A stretch of 64,000 nucleotides of DNA from Tragulus kanchil (taxonomy: Eukaryota; Chordata; Mammalia; Artiodactyla; Tragulidae): contig JAIOJX010000032.1 of NCBI GenBank assembly GCA_022376925.1, positions 204,100,939-204,164,938 of the forward strand. Reading direction: 5' to 3'. This document shows positions 35,231 through 47,846 of this stretch, piece after piece. Numbering within the stretch: position 1 is the first letter of the stretch; every line of letters begins with the position of its first letter. The translations under genes and the position numbers were made by a program. The notes below the pieces were generated by a model. It was not told where the DNA came from, searched no databases, and worked only from the letters and a program-made list of their open reading frames with translations.

Positions 35231-37428
35231 TTCAGTGTTAGCCATATAGTCAGCAACTGATATGCACCAACTAAAACTACAACTGAGGTGCTTGTTCAGG
35301 GACTTTACCAACAAGGAATTCAAATGGGAAGAAAAGCACAGAGCTAGTGGGGTCTTTGCAACTCTCTTCCCCCATTCAAAAACAACCTTGTTCTTCTATG
35401 AATACCATGGAGAGTTTAGATGGAGGACAGTTAAACCACACCCGACCCCAACCCTGCTTTGATAGCTACGTATTCTCACCAACATTCGCTACCACTGTAT
35501 AAAGCAAGGGGAGGTCAGCTCTCAGCAGACCCTGGCTGTGGCACATGTGTTATCTTTCAGCAGGTGGAAATATTCAGAGCCAGAAAGGCCTGGAGGATGA
35601 AGAGACAGCACCTTGGGCAGCCTTGCCAGAAGCCACTGAGTTTCATCCTGGACTGACCCAGAAAAATCTTATGGAAGAGAACGAGAGGCCCACAAGCTCT
35701 CTGATCTGCTGTCAACCAGCTGCGGCCTGGAGACTGCCAAAGTGCTGCAATGACTAGGCAGCGCCCCGTGGAGCCGTCTGGGAGGGGATTACCAGCCTGA
35801 TCCCCCGCTCTTCAGAGCCAGAAATGACTCAAACTTCACAAACAGCCAGGGCCTTCCAGGGAGGGTGACAATGAGAGCTGGAGAGGGTTTTCTCCCGCTG
35901 GTTGGTGTCTCTTCCCCCCTCTCACTGCTGTGGCAGGTTCTGGACAGTGTGCAGCCTGTGAGGTAATCTGAATTCCTTGGCAACCGGCAAGTACCTGAAT
36001 TCTTTCAAAACCACAGGAATCCAGCAGAGAAAAGGTAAATATCCCTGCGGAGCCAGTGTTAATTAGCAAGGAAGGCTACTGAAGAAGAAACTGGGGGTGG
36101 GGAGGAAGGGAGAAGCACTACAAATGCTTTGAGATCTTCTCTGAATTTCCACTCAATTATTATTATGGCCGAGGTCTAAGAGGGGCGGACTCCAACCGGG
36201 CTCCTTGGTGCCCCTCCTCCCAGGCCAGAGCGTGGGTGGAACTCCTTCTGCTCCCTTGGACTTTCATTTCTCCCCAGCTGCCAGCACTACCTACCTTTGG
36301 GTTGCCGACAGCACATTTGGTTTTTGGAGGCTCTTCAGTGTTAGCAAGGGATATGCACCAACTAAAACTACAACTGAGGTGCTTGTTCAGGGACTTTACC
36401 AACAAGGAATTCAAATGGGAAGAAAAGCACAGAGCTAGTGGGGTCTTTGCAACTCTCTTCCCCCATTCAAAAACAACCTTGTTCTTCTATGAATACCATG
36501 GAGAGTTTAGATGGAGGACAGTTAAACCACACCCGACCCCAACCCTGCTTTGATAGCTACGTATTCTCACCAACATTCGCTACCACTGTATAAAGCAAGG
36601 GGAGGTCAGCTCTCAGCAGACCCTGGCTGTGGCACATGTGTTATCTTTCAGCAGGTGGAAATATTCAGAGCCAGAAAGGCCTGGAGGATGAAGAGACAGC
36701 ACCTTGGGCAGCCTTGCCAGAAGCCACTGAGTTTCATCCTGGACTGACCCAGAAAAATCTTATGGAAGAGAACGAGAGGCCCACAAGCTCTCTGATCTGC
36801 TGTCAACCAGCTGCGGCCTGGAGACTGCCAAAGTGCTGCAATGACTAGGCAGCGCCCCGTGGAGCCGTCTGGGAGGGGATTACCAGCCTGATCCCCCGCT
36901 CTTCAGAGCCAGAAATGACTCAAACTTCACAAACAGCCAGGGCCTTCCAGGGAGGGTGACAATGAGAGCTGGAGAGGGTTTTCTCCCGCTGGTTGGTGTC
37001 TCTTCCCCCCTCTCACTGCTGTGGCAGGTTCTGGACAGTGTGCAGCCTGTGAGGTAATCTGAATTCCTTGGCAACCGGCAAGTACCTGAATTCTTTCAAA
37101 ACCACAGGAATCCAGCAGAGAAAAGGTAAATATCCCTGCGGAGCCAGTGTTAATTAGCAAGGAAGGCTACTGAAGAAGAAACTGGGGGTGGGGAGGAAGG
37201 GAGAAGCACTACAAATGCTTTGAGATCTTCTCTGAATTTCCACTCAATTATTATTATGGCCGAGGTCTAAGAGGGGCGGACTCCAACCCGGGGCTCCTTG
37301 GTGCCCCCTCCTCCCAGGCCAGAGCGTGGGTGGAACTCCTTCTGCTCCCTTGGACTTTCATTTCCCCCCAGCTGCCAGCACTACCTACCTTTGGGTTGCC
37401 GACAGCACATTTGGTTTTCGGTTTTTTC
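35231..37428. repeat. direct tandem duplication D12 (units 35231-36333 and 36334-37428)
   Basis: Offset 1091-1103 bp. The first bases of the right copy (ttcagtgttagcaaggg) are a shortened version of ttcagtgttagccatatagtcagcaactg in the left copy. The remainder agrees apart from single bases. Its left end overlaps D11 by about 280 bp. Confidence 0.95.
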
Positions 37429-39347
37429 AACGTTTTATTTTTCCTGTTTCAGTGAAAATTTGGCTATTACTTTTGTCTCAAAAAAGGACCTCATCGAATC
37501 ATTTAGCCCACATACTGGATCCACCTAAAACTGTAAAATCCAGGACAAAGTCTTTCTGGATTCCACCTCTGACAGGAAAAAGAACCTACACCATTTTGGT
37601 AGAGAACAGTATCCTCTCCGAAAACCTGAGCGGCCCCTGCTGGTGCAGAACAGCCACACACACGTGAAACTTAAAAAGCAGGAAGGGGCAACACACTGGA
37701 TTCATAACATGACCACAGTTTTTCAAAACGCCTCAGTATTTTGCTCAGATATAGAAAATAATAAGAATTTTTCCACTTCCTATGCTCATAAAGCAAGGAT
37801 AAATTCTTGACTCTTGATAAATTCTTGATAAAAATGATTCATCTAGTAAGAAACTATTTGGGGTCTTTTTCTTTAGCAAACTCGATTTTTGACAAATTCT
37901 TGATAAAATGATTCATCTAGAAAGCAAATTATTAAGGGTATTTTTCTTTAGCTAATTTAAGAAGGTAAAAAATTTACGCAAAATTCTTACTCCACATAAA
38001 CTGTCTTATGAAATGAACTTCATCTTTCTGTCACTCAAACATAAATTTTGAGACCCCAAATGGAAGTGATATGGGATAAGATCCTTCTTTTCTAAAGAAG
38101 GAAACCAATTACATCGCCACTGATTCTGTCTCTTTAGGGAAGGGTTAAAGGTCTTCTCATTGCTGAAAAATCCTCTAGAGGCTGCAGATCTGCAGAGAAA
38201 AGGTAAATATCCCTGCGGAGCCAGTGTTAATTAGCAAGGAAGGCTACTGAAGAAGAAACTGGGGGTGGGGAGGAAGGGAGAAGCACTACAAATGCTTTGA
38301 GATCTTCTCTGAATTTCCACTCAATTATTATTATGGCCGAGGTCTAAGAGGGGCGGACTCCAACCCGGGGCTCCTTGGTGCCCCCTCCTCCCAGGCCAGA
38401 GCGTGGGTGGAACTCCTTCTGCTCCCTTGGACTTTCATTTCTCCCCAGCTGCCAGCACTACCTACCTTTGGGTTGCCGACAGCACATTTGGTTTTCGGTT
38501 TTTTCAACGTTTTATTTTTCCTGTTTCAGTGAAAATTTGGCTATTACTTTTGTCTCAAAAAAGGACCTCATCGAATCATTTAGCCCACATACTGGATCCA
38601 CCTAAAACTGTAAAATCCAGGACAAAGTCTTTCTGGATTCCACCTCTGACAGGAAAAAGAACCTACACCATTTTGGTAGAGAACAGTATCCTCTCCGAAA
38701 ACCTGAGCGGCCCCTGCTGGTGCAGAACAGCCACACACACGTGAAACTTAAAAAGCAGGAAGGGGCAACACACTGGATTCATAACATGACCACAGTTTTT
38801 CAAAACGCCTCAGTATTTTGCTCAGATATAGAAAATAATAAGAATTTTTCCACTTCCTATGCTCATAAAGCAAGGATAAATTCTTGACTCTTGATAAATT
38901 CTTGATAAAAATGATTCATCTAGTAAGAAACTATTTGGGGTCTTTTTCTTTAGCAAACTCGATTTTTGACAAATTCTTGATAAAATGATTCATCTAGAAA
39001 GCAAATTATTAAGGGTATTTTTCTTTAGCTAATTTAAGAAGGTAAAAAATTTACGCAAAATTCTTACTCCACATAAACTGTCTTATGAAATGAACTTCAT
39101 CTTTCTGTCACTCAAACATAAATTTTGAGACCCCAAATGGAAGTGATATGGGATAAGATCCTTCTTTTCTAAAGAAGGAAACCAATTACATCGCCACTGA
39201 TTCTGTCTCTTTAGGGAAGATTATGGTCTTCCTTGCTGAGTCTCAAAGTAAAATGGTCCAGTGATCTCATCCCAAACTGATTATCTTCAGTAATGTCTAT
39301 TTAAAACACACGTGACCCAAGATTACTAGAGGCTGCAGATCTGCAGA
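37115..39347. repeat. direct tandem duplication D13 (units 37115-38191 and 38192-39347)
   Basis: Offset 1077 bp. The tail of the left copy (38137-38191) is missing about 75 bases relative to the right copy (39217-39347) and is otherwise noisy. It keeps the end motif ctagaggctgcagatctgcag. The left part overlaps D12 by about 310 bp. Confidence 0.92.
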
Positions 39348-39662
39348 TGCCGTAGACTATTGTTGAATGTAATGACACAGTCGAACGGCTTCTGAGGATT
39401 AAAAAGCAGCAGATGAATGCCAAGATACACAGTGGTTAAGACACAGGGACTTAGGCACATGGAAGCTATTGTGTAGAACAATGCACCTCCCAGCACTAGT
39501 AGCCTATCATAATGTACTACTGTAAGCATTTGATATTCACCTATACTTTTCAGTAAAATGAGCCAAAGCCCTGAAAATTCTTTTTTTGTTGTTGTTCAAT
39601 TTAATCCCAATTTCTACAAAATTGTTTTCCAAATTATTCCTAGAGAGAGCATCCATTTTAAA

Positions 39663-39694
39663 AATATACATACATACATACATATATATATACA
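39663..39694. repeat. (CATA)n / (TA)n simple repeat
   Basis: Run of acat units passing into ta units. Not inside a duplication. Confidence 0.8.
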
Positions 39695-39721
39695 TTCAGT
39701 TCCTGCTGGAGGCAAGAGACA

Positions 39722-41868
39722 ATTACTCAATTCAGTGGGTTCTTTCAACACACATCCAACACACACCAACTATTTCACGTCTTTTTCTTTAAGTACTTGT
39801 ATGTCTGTGGTAAATTCTATAAGAAATATCAGTATTGCTCTTATTTCAGTGGCTCAAAATAAACCACTGAGGCTTAAAACAATGCCAGATTTTACCAATA
39901 GAGAGGGTATTAACATTGTGGGTGAAATACCTTTGGAATAATATGCAAAACATAGTGCTATGAGGTCCTTGGCAAACAGTGAGCATAATCTTGAGGACTT
40001 TTCCCCATCCAAGAAGTCCCGTTTAGAACTTAAAAGTTCCTGGGGGAAAGAGAGACTTAAGGAGTTTGGATGGGCATATATATACCACTCTAATTAAAGC
40101 AGACCATCCACAAGGACCTATTCCAGGACAGGGACGCTGCTCAGTGTTGGGTGGCAGCCTGGAAGGGAGGGAGTCTGGGGAGAATGGGCACGTGTGTGCG
40201 CATGGCTGAGTCCCTGCACTGTTCACCTGCAACTGTCACGTTGTTAACCGGCTATACCCCCAAACAAAATAAAATGTCAAGGAAAAATAAAACAGAAGTC
40301 CAGTTGAGGGCAGGACAACTGAAGGGTAACAGAAGATAAGCTGGATGAGGATGAATGGAGGGAGGAGCGTGAAGAAGCTCCTGAGACACTGGAGGGAAAG
40401 CGCAGACACTTCAGGTTACAAAACGGAAAATCCTCTGCACATCAGACACCTATGCAGAAGGAAGGGGCCCATCGCACCTTTTTTTTGTTCTAGACAATAC
40501 ACGCAGTGTTTATCCCTAATAAAAACATGAGAGCACATGTGTCTCAAACACTACAGAAAACTTTTCTAAGAAAATCTGCTCAGGGTTAACAGTTTGTGCC
40601 CAGATACATAGTTAAGCCCTTTGTCTAAAAACTGAGAACTGTTTTAGTTTTTCTGCTCCTCAGTTTTCAAGGAACCAGAGACCAGAGCTAGGGAACTTCG
40701 GTGGTGGCCTTCAGTGTTCTCAGGATTCAGACTCAAAAATCTTAGTTAAGAATGTGGCTGGGCTTATACATGCTGTCAGTGCCACCTAGAGGTGTCTAAA
40801 ATTACTCAACGTGGGTTCTTTCACACACATCCAACACACACCAACTATTTCACGTCTTTTCTTTAAGTACTTGTATGTCTGTGGTAAATTCTATAAGAAA
40901 TATCAGTATTGCTCTTATTTCAGTGGCTCAAAATAAACCACTGAGGCTTAAAACAATGCCAGATTTTACCAATAGAGAGGGTATTAACATTGTGGGTGAA
41001 ATACCTTTGGAATAATATGCAAAACATAGTGCTATGAGGTCCTTGGCAAACAGTGAGCATAATCTTGAGGACTTTTCCCCATCCAAGAAGTCCCGTTTAG
41101 AACTTAAAAGTTCCTGGGGGAAAGAGAGACTTAAGGAGTTTGGATGGGCATATATATACCACTCTAATTAAAGCAGACCATCCACAAGGACCTATTCCAG
41201 GACAGGGACGCTGCTCAGTGTTGGGTGGCAGCCTGGAAGGGAGGGAGTCTGGGGAGAATGGGCACGTGTGTGCGCATGGCTGAGTCCCTGCACTGTTCAC
41301 CTGCAACTGTCACGTTGTTAACCGGCTATACCCCCAAACAAAATAAAATGTCAAGGAAAAATAAAACAGAAGTCCAGTTGAGGGCAGGACAACTGAAGGG
41401 TAACAGAAGATAAGCTGGATGAGGATGAATGGAGGGAGGAGCGTGAAGAAGCTCCTGAGACACTGGAGGGAAAGCGCAGACACTTCAGGTTACAAAACGG
41501 AAAATCCTCTGCACATCAGACACCTATGCAGAAGGAAGGGGCCCATCGCACCTTTTTTTTGTTCTAGACAATACACGCAGTGTTTATCCCTAATAAAAAC
41601 ATGAGAGCACATGTGTCTCAAACACTACAGAAAACTTTTCTAAGAAAATCTGCTCAGGGTTAACAGTTTGTGCCCAGATACATAGTTAAGCCCTTTGTCT
41701 AAAAACTGAGAACTGTTTTAGTTTTTCTGCTCCTCAGTTTTCAAGGAACCAGAGACCAGAGCTAGGGAACTTCGGTGGTGGCCTTCAGTGTTCTCAGGAT
41801 TCAGACTCAAAAATCTTAGTTAAGAATGTGGCTGGGCTTATACATGCTGTCAGTGCCACCTAGAGGTG
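39722..41868. repeat. direct tandem duplication D14 (units 39722-40800 and 40801-41868)
   Basis: Offset 1074-1079 bp. The first 60 bases of the right copy have lost five bases in three places compared with the left copy. The rest appears identical. A six-base filler (tctaaa) precedes the junction. Confidence 0.95.
40058..40285 (+). repeat. ruminant L1 3'-end fragment (repeated at 41132-41359)
   Basis: Contains gcagaccatccacaaggacc, ggacagggacgctgctcagt, gttaaccggctatacccc and an AAATAAAA tail. It matches the general form of the L1 3' end common in ruminants. Repeated by D14. Confidence 0.6.
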
Positions 41869-42034
41869 AAAAGAAGACACGGCTCAACCAGCTAGAATCC
41901 AGTTAACTGTTCTCACCCTCGACTCTAGTCACAGGATGCACCAAAAAACTCTTGAGTTGATAAACTAATCAAAATATGATTCTAAAATAACAGGTGTCAG
42001 AGTACAATAATACATTGGTCAAAGCACCAATAAT

Positions 42035-42100
42035 TAAATAGAAATTAAATTAATTAAATAATTAAATATAAATTAAATAGAAAATTAATAGAAAATTATT
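42035..42100. repeat. AT-rich low-complexity tract (repeated at 43132-43197)
   Basis: Repeated aattaaat units. Duplicated by D15. Confidence 0.75.
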
Positions 42101-42496
42101 CATGGTATTTCCCATCTTTGAAGTACACAAAGGCCATGCTTTTTACCGATGCAAACCACCTCCTAAAGTAGTATGTTATATAAGAAAACTATATATAAAA
42201 AGAATTTCACAGCAATCTACCTGGTTGATAAAATATATATATTTTAGTTTTGTGGGAGAAAAGAACACAGCACACCAAAGTTATACACTTATTTTAAACA
42301 ATTTAAAGGACTTAAAATAACACTATCACCTGTAAAGTCCTATGAATATGGGAAGTGAAAAAGTTGAACTTCATTTTGTAAGTAAATCACACTACCTTAA
42401 AACCTAAGAAGTACATCAAGATAAACAGAAACATATGAAGACTTGTAAATAAAAGAGCAGCAGCTAACGCCCCTCTTTTAATCACAAGAGCAAGCC

Positions 42497-42660
42497 TGCA
42501 GCTCTGGAGTCAAATCCAGTAAATTCCCTCGCCTCTATCAACCAGCTGGAGATATCAGGAAAGAGACTTCAAGTGTCCTTAACTCTCTAAACCTCAGCTC
42601 CTACGACTGCAAAAAATGCATCAACTTTAAGGTTGTGTGAGTATTAAAATAAATGTCCTT
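42497..42660 (+). repeat. MIR SINE fragment (repeated at 43597-43758)
   Basis: Contains gcagctctggagtcaaatcc, ccttaactctctaaacctca and gtgtgagtattaaaataaat. MIR order, forward. Confidence 0.6.
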
Positions 42661-44099
42661 GCTCTAAACCGTGCCAGCTCCATCGACTGCAAAAACATGA
42701 GAGCACATGTGCTCTCAAACACTACAGAAAACTTTTCTAAGAAAATCTGCTCAGGGTTAACAGTTTGTGCCCAGATACATAGTTAAGCCCTTTGTCTAAA
42801 AACTGAGAACTGTTTTAGTTTTTCTGCTCCTCAGTTTTCAAGGAACCAGAGACCAGAGCTAGGGAACTTCGGTGGTGGCCTTCAGTGTTCTCAGGATTCA
42901 AACTCAAAAATCTTAGTTAAGAATGTGGCTGGGCTTATACATGCTGTCAGTGCCACCTAGAGGTGAAAAGAAGACACGGCTCAACCAGCTAGAATCCAGT
43001 TAACTGTTCTCACCCTCGACTCTAGTCACAGGATGCACCAAAAAACTCTTGAGTTGATAAACTAATCAAAATATGATTCTAAAATAACAGGTGTCAGAGT
43101 ACAATAATACATTGGTCAAAGCACCAATAATTAAATAGAAATTAAATTAATTAAATAATTAAATATAAATTAAATAGAAAATTAATAGAAAATTATTCAT
43201 GGTATTTCCCATCTTTGAAGTACACAAAGGCCATGCTTTTTACCGATGCAAACCACCTCCTAAAGTAGTATGTTATATAAGAAAACTATATATAAAAAGA
43301 ATTTCACAGCAATCTACCTGGTTGATAAAATATATATATTTTAGTTTTGTGGGAGAAAAGAACACAGCACACCAAAGTTATACACTTATTTTAAACAATT
43401 TAAAGGACTTAAAATAACACTATCACCTGTAAAGTCCTATGAATATGGGAAGTGAAAAAGTTGAACTTCATTTTGTAAGTAAATCACACTACCTTAAAAC
43501 CTAAGAAGTACATCAAGATAAACAGAAACATATGAAGACTTGTAAATAAAAAAAGAGCAGCAGCTAACGCCCCTCTTTTAATCACAAGAGCAAGCCTGCA
43601 GCTCTGGAGTCAAATCCAGTAAATTCCCTCGCCTCTATCAACCAGCTGGAGATATCAGGAAAGAGACTTCAAGTGTCCTTAACTCTCTAAACCTCAGCTC
43701 CTACGACTGCAAAAAATGCATCAACTTTAAGGTTGTGTGAGTATTAAAATAAATGTCCTGTCTGTAACAGCTATAAACATGTGGGATTTTTTTTTTCCCT
43801 TTCTAGATCATTTATGAAGAACAGTGGCCCAAGGTTCTTCATACCAATTACCACGGCATGAAAACACAACATGATTCTGGACCCCGGCTGGGAAAGGTGT
43901 GTGCTTCCAGATACAGGCTCGTCCGTGTGTGTGGACAGGCATGTGAGGCTGTGAAGTGCTAAGGCTGATTTCTGAAATCTGAAGCTCATCTGGGAAGACT
44001 CTTATTATTTTGCTGAGTTGAATACAACAGGAAAAACAACCTAATCTTAATACACTCTTTAATAGGTCAACTCAAACACCCTGCGCCCAAGGTCTCTTA

Positions 44100-44604
<505 letters not shown>

Positions 44605-44674
44605 CTTCTATAAGCAGGGGGTTGTTAATGTAACGGGAGACCAGGATGTTCTCTTCCAGGGAAATCTGGTTTGG
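44605..44674 (-). CDS. TTLL5: TTLL5 coding exon, about residues 196-219
   Basis: A 70-bp exon with acceptor TACTCAATAG and donor GTGAGTTG. It starts in phase 0 and reads PNQISLEENILVSRYINNPL followed by LIE and one base of an aspartate codon. The LVSRYINNPLLI segment is the adenine-pocket strand of the TTL domain. The third-to-last codon gives Glu where I remember Asp in the human protein, a conservative change. Single copy, not in a duplication. Confidence 0.97.
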
Positions 44675-45203
44675 CTATTGAGTAAAGAGAAAAAATGAAA
44701 GGTAGATATGCAAAGGAAACCTAACTTATAGTAAAGAAGCAAAGTGGTTAACCTTCGAGGAACGATCACGTGGAAAACTAAAACTCTAAGGAAAGTTTTC
44801 CGCTAGGCTACCCAAATATCAATAGGCCATATAATACACTACTTCCATCAACACTGTGCGAATCTGATTATGGGACGCGCGGAGAAATGTACACAGCATC
44901 TCTTACATAATAAACAGAAACTAAACAGCTTTAAAGATTTTCATATATGATGTTGAATATGCCAAGAAAATAAAAGCTACTTAAAAAATAAATGAAAACC
45001 TGCTTTCTCCCAAATGTAAAGCATGCTGGATACTCTAATATACTACCACTATTGTCACAGGAAGGCTTTCACCAAGTTGCTCAGAAATTTACAGATCTTT
45101 CCACAATGGATCTTGGGCTTCCCCTGTGAAATGGGATGGATGCTTCACTGATCCCCTCAACAGTGCTTGCTATACCACTGTAGGTAAAGACTAAACTAGA
45201 TCT

Positions 45204-45467
45204 TTATTTTTAATTGTTTACTTATTTATTTTCCACTGTGCCAGATATTCATTGCTATGTAAGGTATTCATTCATTTCTCTAGTTGTGGTGAGTGCAGGT
45301 TACTCTCTAGTTGCAGAGCATGGGCTTGGGGCTCGTGGGTTCAGTAGTTGCAGCACTGGGCTTAGTTGCCCCATGGCATGTGGGATCTTTCTCAGGCCAG
45401 GGGTCAAACCCAAAGTCCTTGAATTGGCAGGCTGACTCCTAGCCATTGGGCCACCAGGTAAGTCCTA
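45204..45467 (-). mobile_element. CHR-type SINE, diverged, minus orientation
   Basis: Read on the minus strand it has the tRNA-like head (ending aagtcct / ccaccaggtaagtc on the plus strand) and a body with gcatgtgggatctttctcag. It is older than its neighbour. It is followed by a second CHR; the three flanking direct repeats are described in the findings. Confidence 0.75.
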
Positions 45468-45477
45468 AAGTAGATCT

Positions 45478-45770
45478 TTTTTGGGGCGGGGCGGGGGGAA
45501 GGTCGATGAGGGGTCGGGCCACTTCTATTGGTCTTTCATTATCTATTTTCATCCATCTTTTTTGTTCTCTGGCCCGTGCGGGCCTCCTATCGCCTCTGCT
45601 GTCACAGAGCACTGGCTCTGGGCGCATGCGCCCCAGAGCTCCGGCTCGGTAATTGGACACATCAGTCCAGCCGCTCCGCAGCATGTGGGATCTTCCCAGG
45701 CCAGGGATCAAACTGGCGCCCCTTGCACTGCAAAGCGGTGTCCTTACCCACTGGACCACCAGGGAAGCCC
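45478..45770 (-). mobile_element. CHR-type SINE, well preserved, minus orientation
   Basis: Read on the minus strand: cttccctggtggtccagtgg head, cagtttgatccc B box, gtgtccaattaccgagccgg body. On the plus strand the right end is caccagggaagccc. GC-rich and recent-looking. In the same orientation as TTLL5. Confidence 0.9.
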
Positions 45771-46404
45771 TGAACTAGATCTTTTAAAGACTTTTTCCAA
45801 TGAAAAAAAGTTGTAGGTACAATTAATAATGACGCATATTGACAGGTGTTGTATAAGGAAGGCACTGAGGATACAGTCATGAAGAAAACAGATGGGATCT
45901 CTGCCCTCACAGAGCCCAAGCCCTACTCACAAAGAAGCAGATGCTGGGGTAGAGGGGCAGCAAAATACAGAATTTTAAAAAAAACACAAAGCAGCACATT
46001 TCTCCAAGTGCGAAATGTGAGGCTGCTGAGTGGAAATGCAGGCTCCCTGGGTGGGGCCAGTCGGGAAAGGCCCTGGAAGAGTAGGTTCAGAAGTGAGTGC
46101 TGAAAGCTAGCAAGCACACGGTGGAAAGCAAAGGCAGCTGGTGCGGAGAGCAAAGCCCAGTAGAAAGGAGAGTGGGCAGATTCGGTGACCTGAGGCTAAA
46201 AAATCGGTTAGGAAATAATGAGAAGTACAGTTAGACAGTTAGGAGGGAAGACCCCACTGGTAGAGGGATCTGAAACCCCTGGCAAGAGGAATTTAGACTG
46301 AACATGGAGGGAAACAGGAAATTACTGCAGATTCTTTTTTCTTTTTTTTGGAATTTAAAAAATTTTCATTAGAGAATAGTAGGGGAGACAGACTTCATAA
46401 AACT

Positions 46405-46555
46405 TACTGAGTTTTCACTATATACAGTACTAAGCAATGTGCTGAATGCTTTACGTGAATGATTTAATCCGATTCCTGAAGTCCATTGCCGACTAAACCT
46501 GTATAGTAGGCACCTCTTCTTCAGTTTGTTTACTTATCTGTCATCTATCTTCACT
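46405..46555 (-). repeat. MIR-like fragment
   Basis: Contains gtactaagcaatgtgctgaa, gctttacgtgaatgatttaa and ctgtatagtaggcacc. Reverse MIR order, weakly preserved. Confidence 0.5.
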
Positions 46556-46759
46556 TACAGGAGATACTGCAGATTCTAGATGAAATAAACAGTAAGATGA
46601 AAAGATCTGGAACAGAACAACAAGTGAGATGGAGACAGAAAAATGAGCTGTCTGTCACCACAATCCATACAGGACAAAAGAAGCCCAAAAAGGAAGTGGC
46701 TATGATATTTGTGATGATAAGCAGCAACAGAAACACCATTAATATTAGCAGGAAAAAAC

Positions 46760-46998
46760 TTTTAATAAATGCACTGAACATTTGCTATGTGCCAACACTG
46801 TTCTGATCCTTCACAAGTATTATTTCATTGAATCATCATTCAGCTCCCACATGGTAGGTATAACACTATCTAAATACTATGATGAGGAAAGAGTCAGAGA
46901 GGGTTAGGAAGCTGCTCAAAGTCACACAGCTAATAAGTGATAGAGCACCATCTGAACTCAGACACTCTGCCTCACAAATTTAATTCTTAAGCACTATT
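46760..46998 (-). repeat. MIR SINE fragment
   Basis: Clear reverse MIR order: gaacatttgctatgtgccaa, acatggtaggtataacac, gatgaggaaagagtcagaga, gtcacacagctaataagtga. Confidence 0.75.
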
Positions 46999-47846
46999 TA
47001 TACCCTTTTTTTTCCAAGTTCTGAGCTAAAATAACTGTCCCCCAAATTCAAAAGTTTGTCTTTATACTAATGTACTCGTTATCCTAAGTACTACAGTTTT
47101 TTTTTTTTTTTTCAAAGGATACTTCTGTGACCCATACAACATACACAGTCACGAGAAGCAACTCCAGGGCCAAGATGATAAGATTCCCTTCTCATTTCCC
47201 ACTGCTGCCTTAGACTGGGAACACAACCTCACAAGCCATCTCTATGCATCATATGGACATGACAACATCGCTACTGATTCATACTCTGGCCTTGGTCACC
47301 CACACCATTTCCTGATCAGTTTCTCACAAAGACTATCTCTATTTTGAGACAATTTAGTGCGTTAAGAACTGATGCAATCACAGTACAAAGCAGAAAGCTA
47401 CAGGCTGTGTTCCAAACCTAAAAGTAAACAACTGCAGCTTTTTCTAGTATGTTAACATCTACTGCTACAGTAAATACATGACCACCCAACTTTCCTTGGA
47501 ACCAGAGAATGCACTGGTTATGGTCTTCACTCTAGACACCTCTAATGTCCATGCTCATTTCCTGCCTCATCATATACATTTGTCCTTTGAGTTATACAGA
47601 ACATAATCTCTTACACTGTTCTGATAACTTGTTCAGTGGTCTATACTTCTCATTTCTATCTGTATCAGGAATTAAATTAGAAGCTCACAGAAGAAAAGAA
47701 TGGTTTAAATCCAGTTTGGGTTTTTTTTTTAGGAGGGGGGGAATATACTATAATATACTGATAAGCAACTAATGAAATCTTTTTGACATCTTCAAGTCTT
47801 TTCATTCATCCCCAATTAACTCATTTTAAATAATGTAAATTCTAAG

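Larger units (their letters stand above)
33289..35511. repeat. direct tandem duplication D11 (units 33289-34393 and 34394-35511)
   Basis: Offset 1103-1105 bp. The end of the left copy (about 34370-34393) is a deletion-rich reading of 35472-35511: the same short blocks in the same order, with bases dropped. The right copy lacks two bases near its start (ttcacgatg versus ttcagacgatg). Each unit carries a Bov-tA SINE. Confidence 0.95.
41595..43759. repeat. direct tandem duplication D15 (units 41595-42690 and 42691-43759)
   Basis: Offset 1096-1100 bp. The left copy ends in a noisy stretch (42660-42690), and the right copy has one extra base near its start (gtgctctc versus gtgtctc) and three extra A near 43553. 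About 270 bp at the left overlap D14. Confidence 0.95.
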
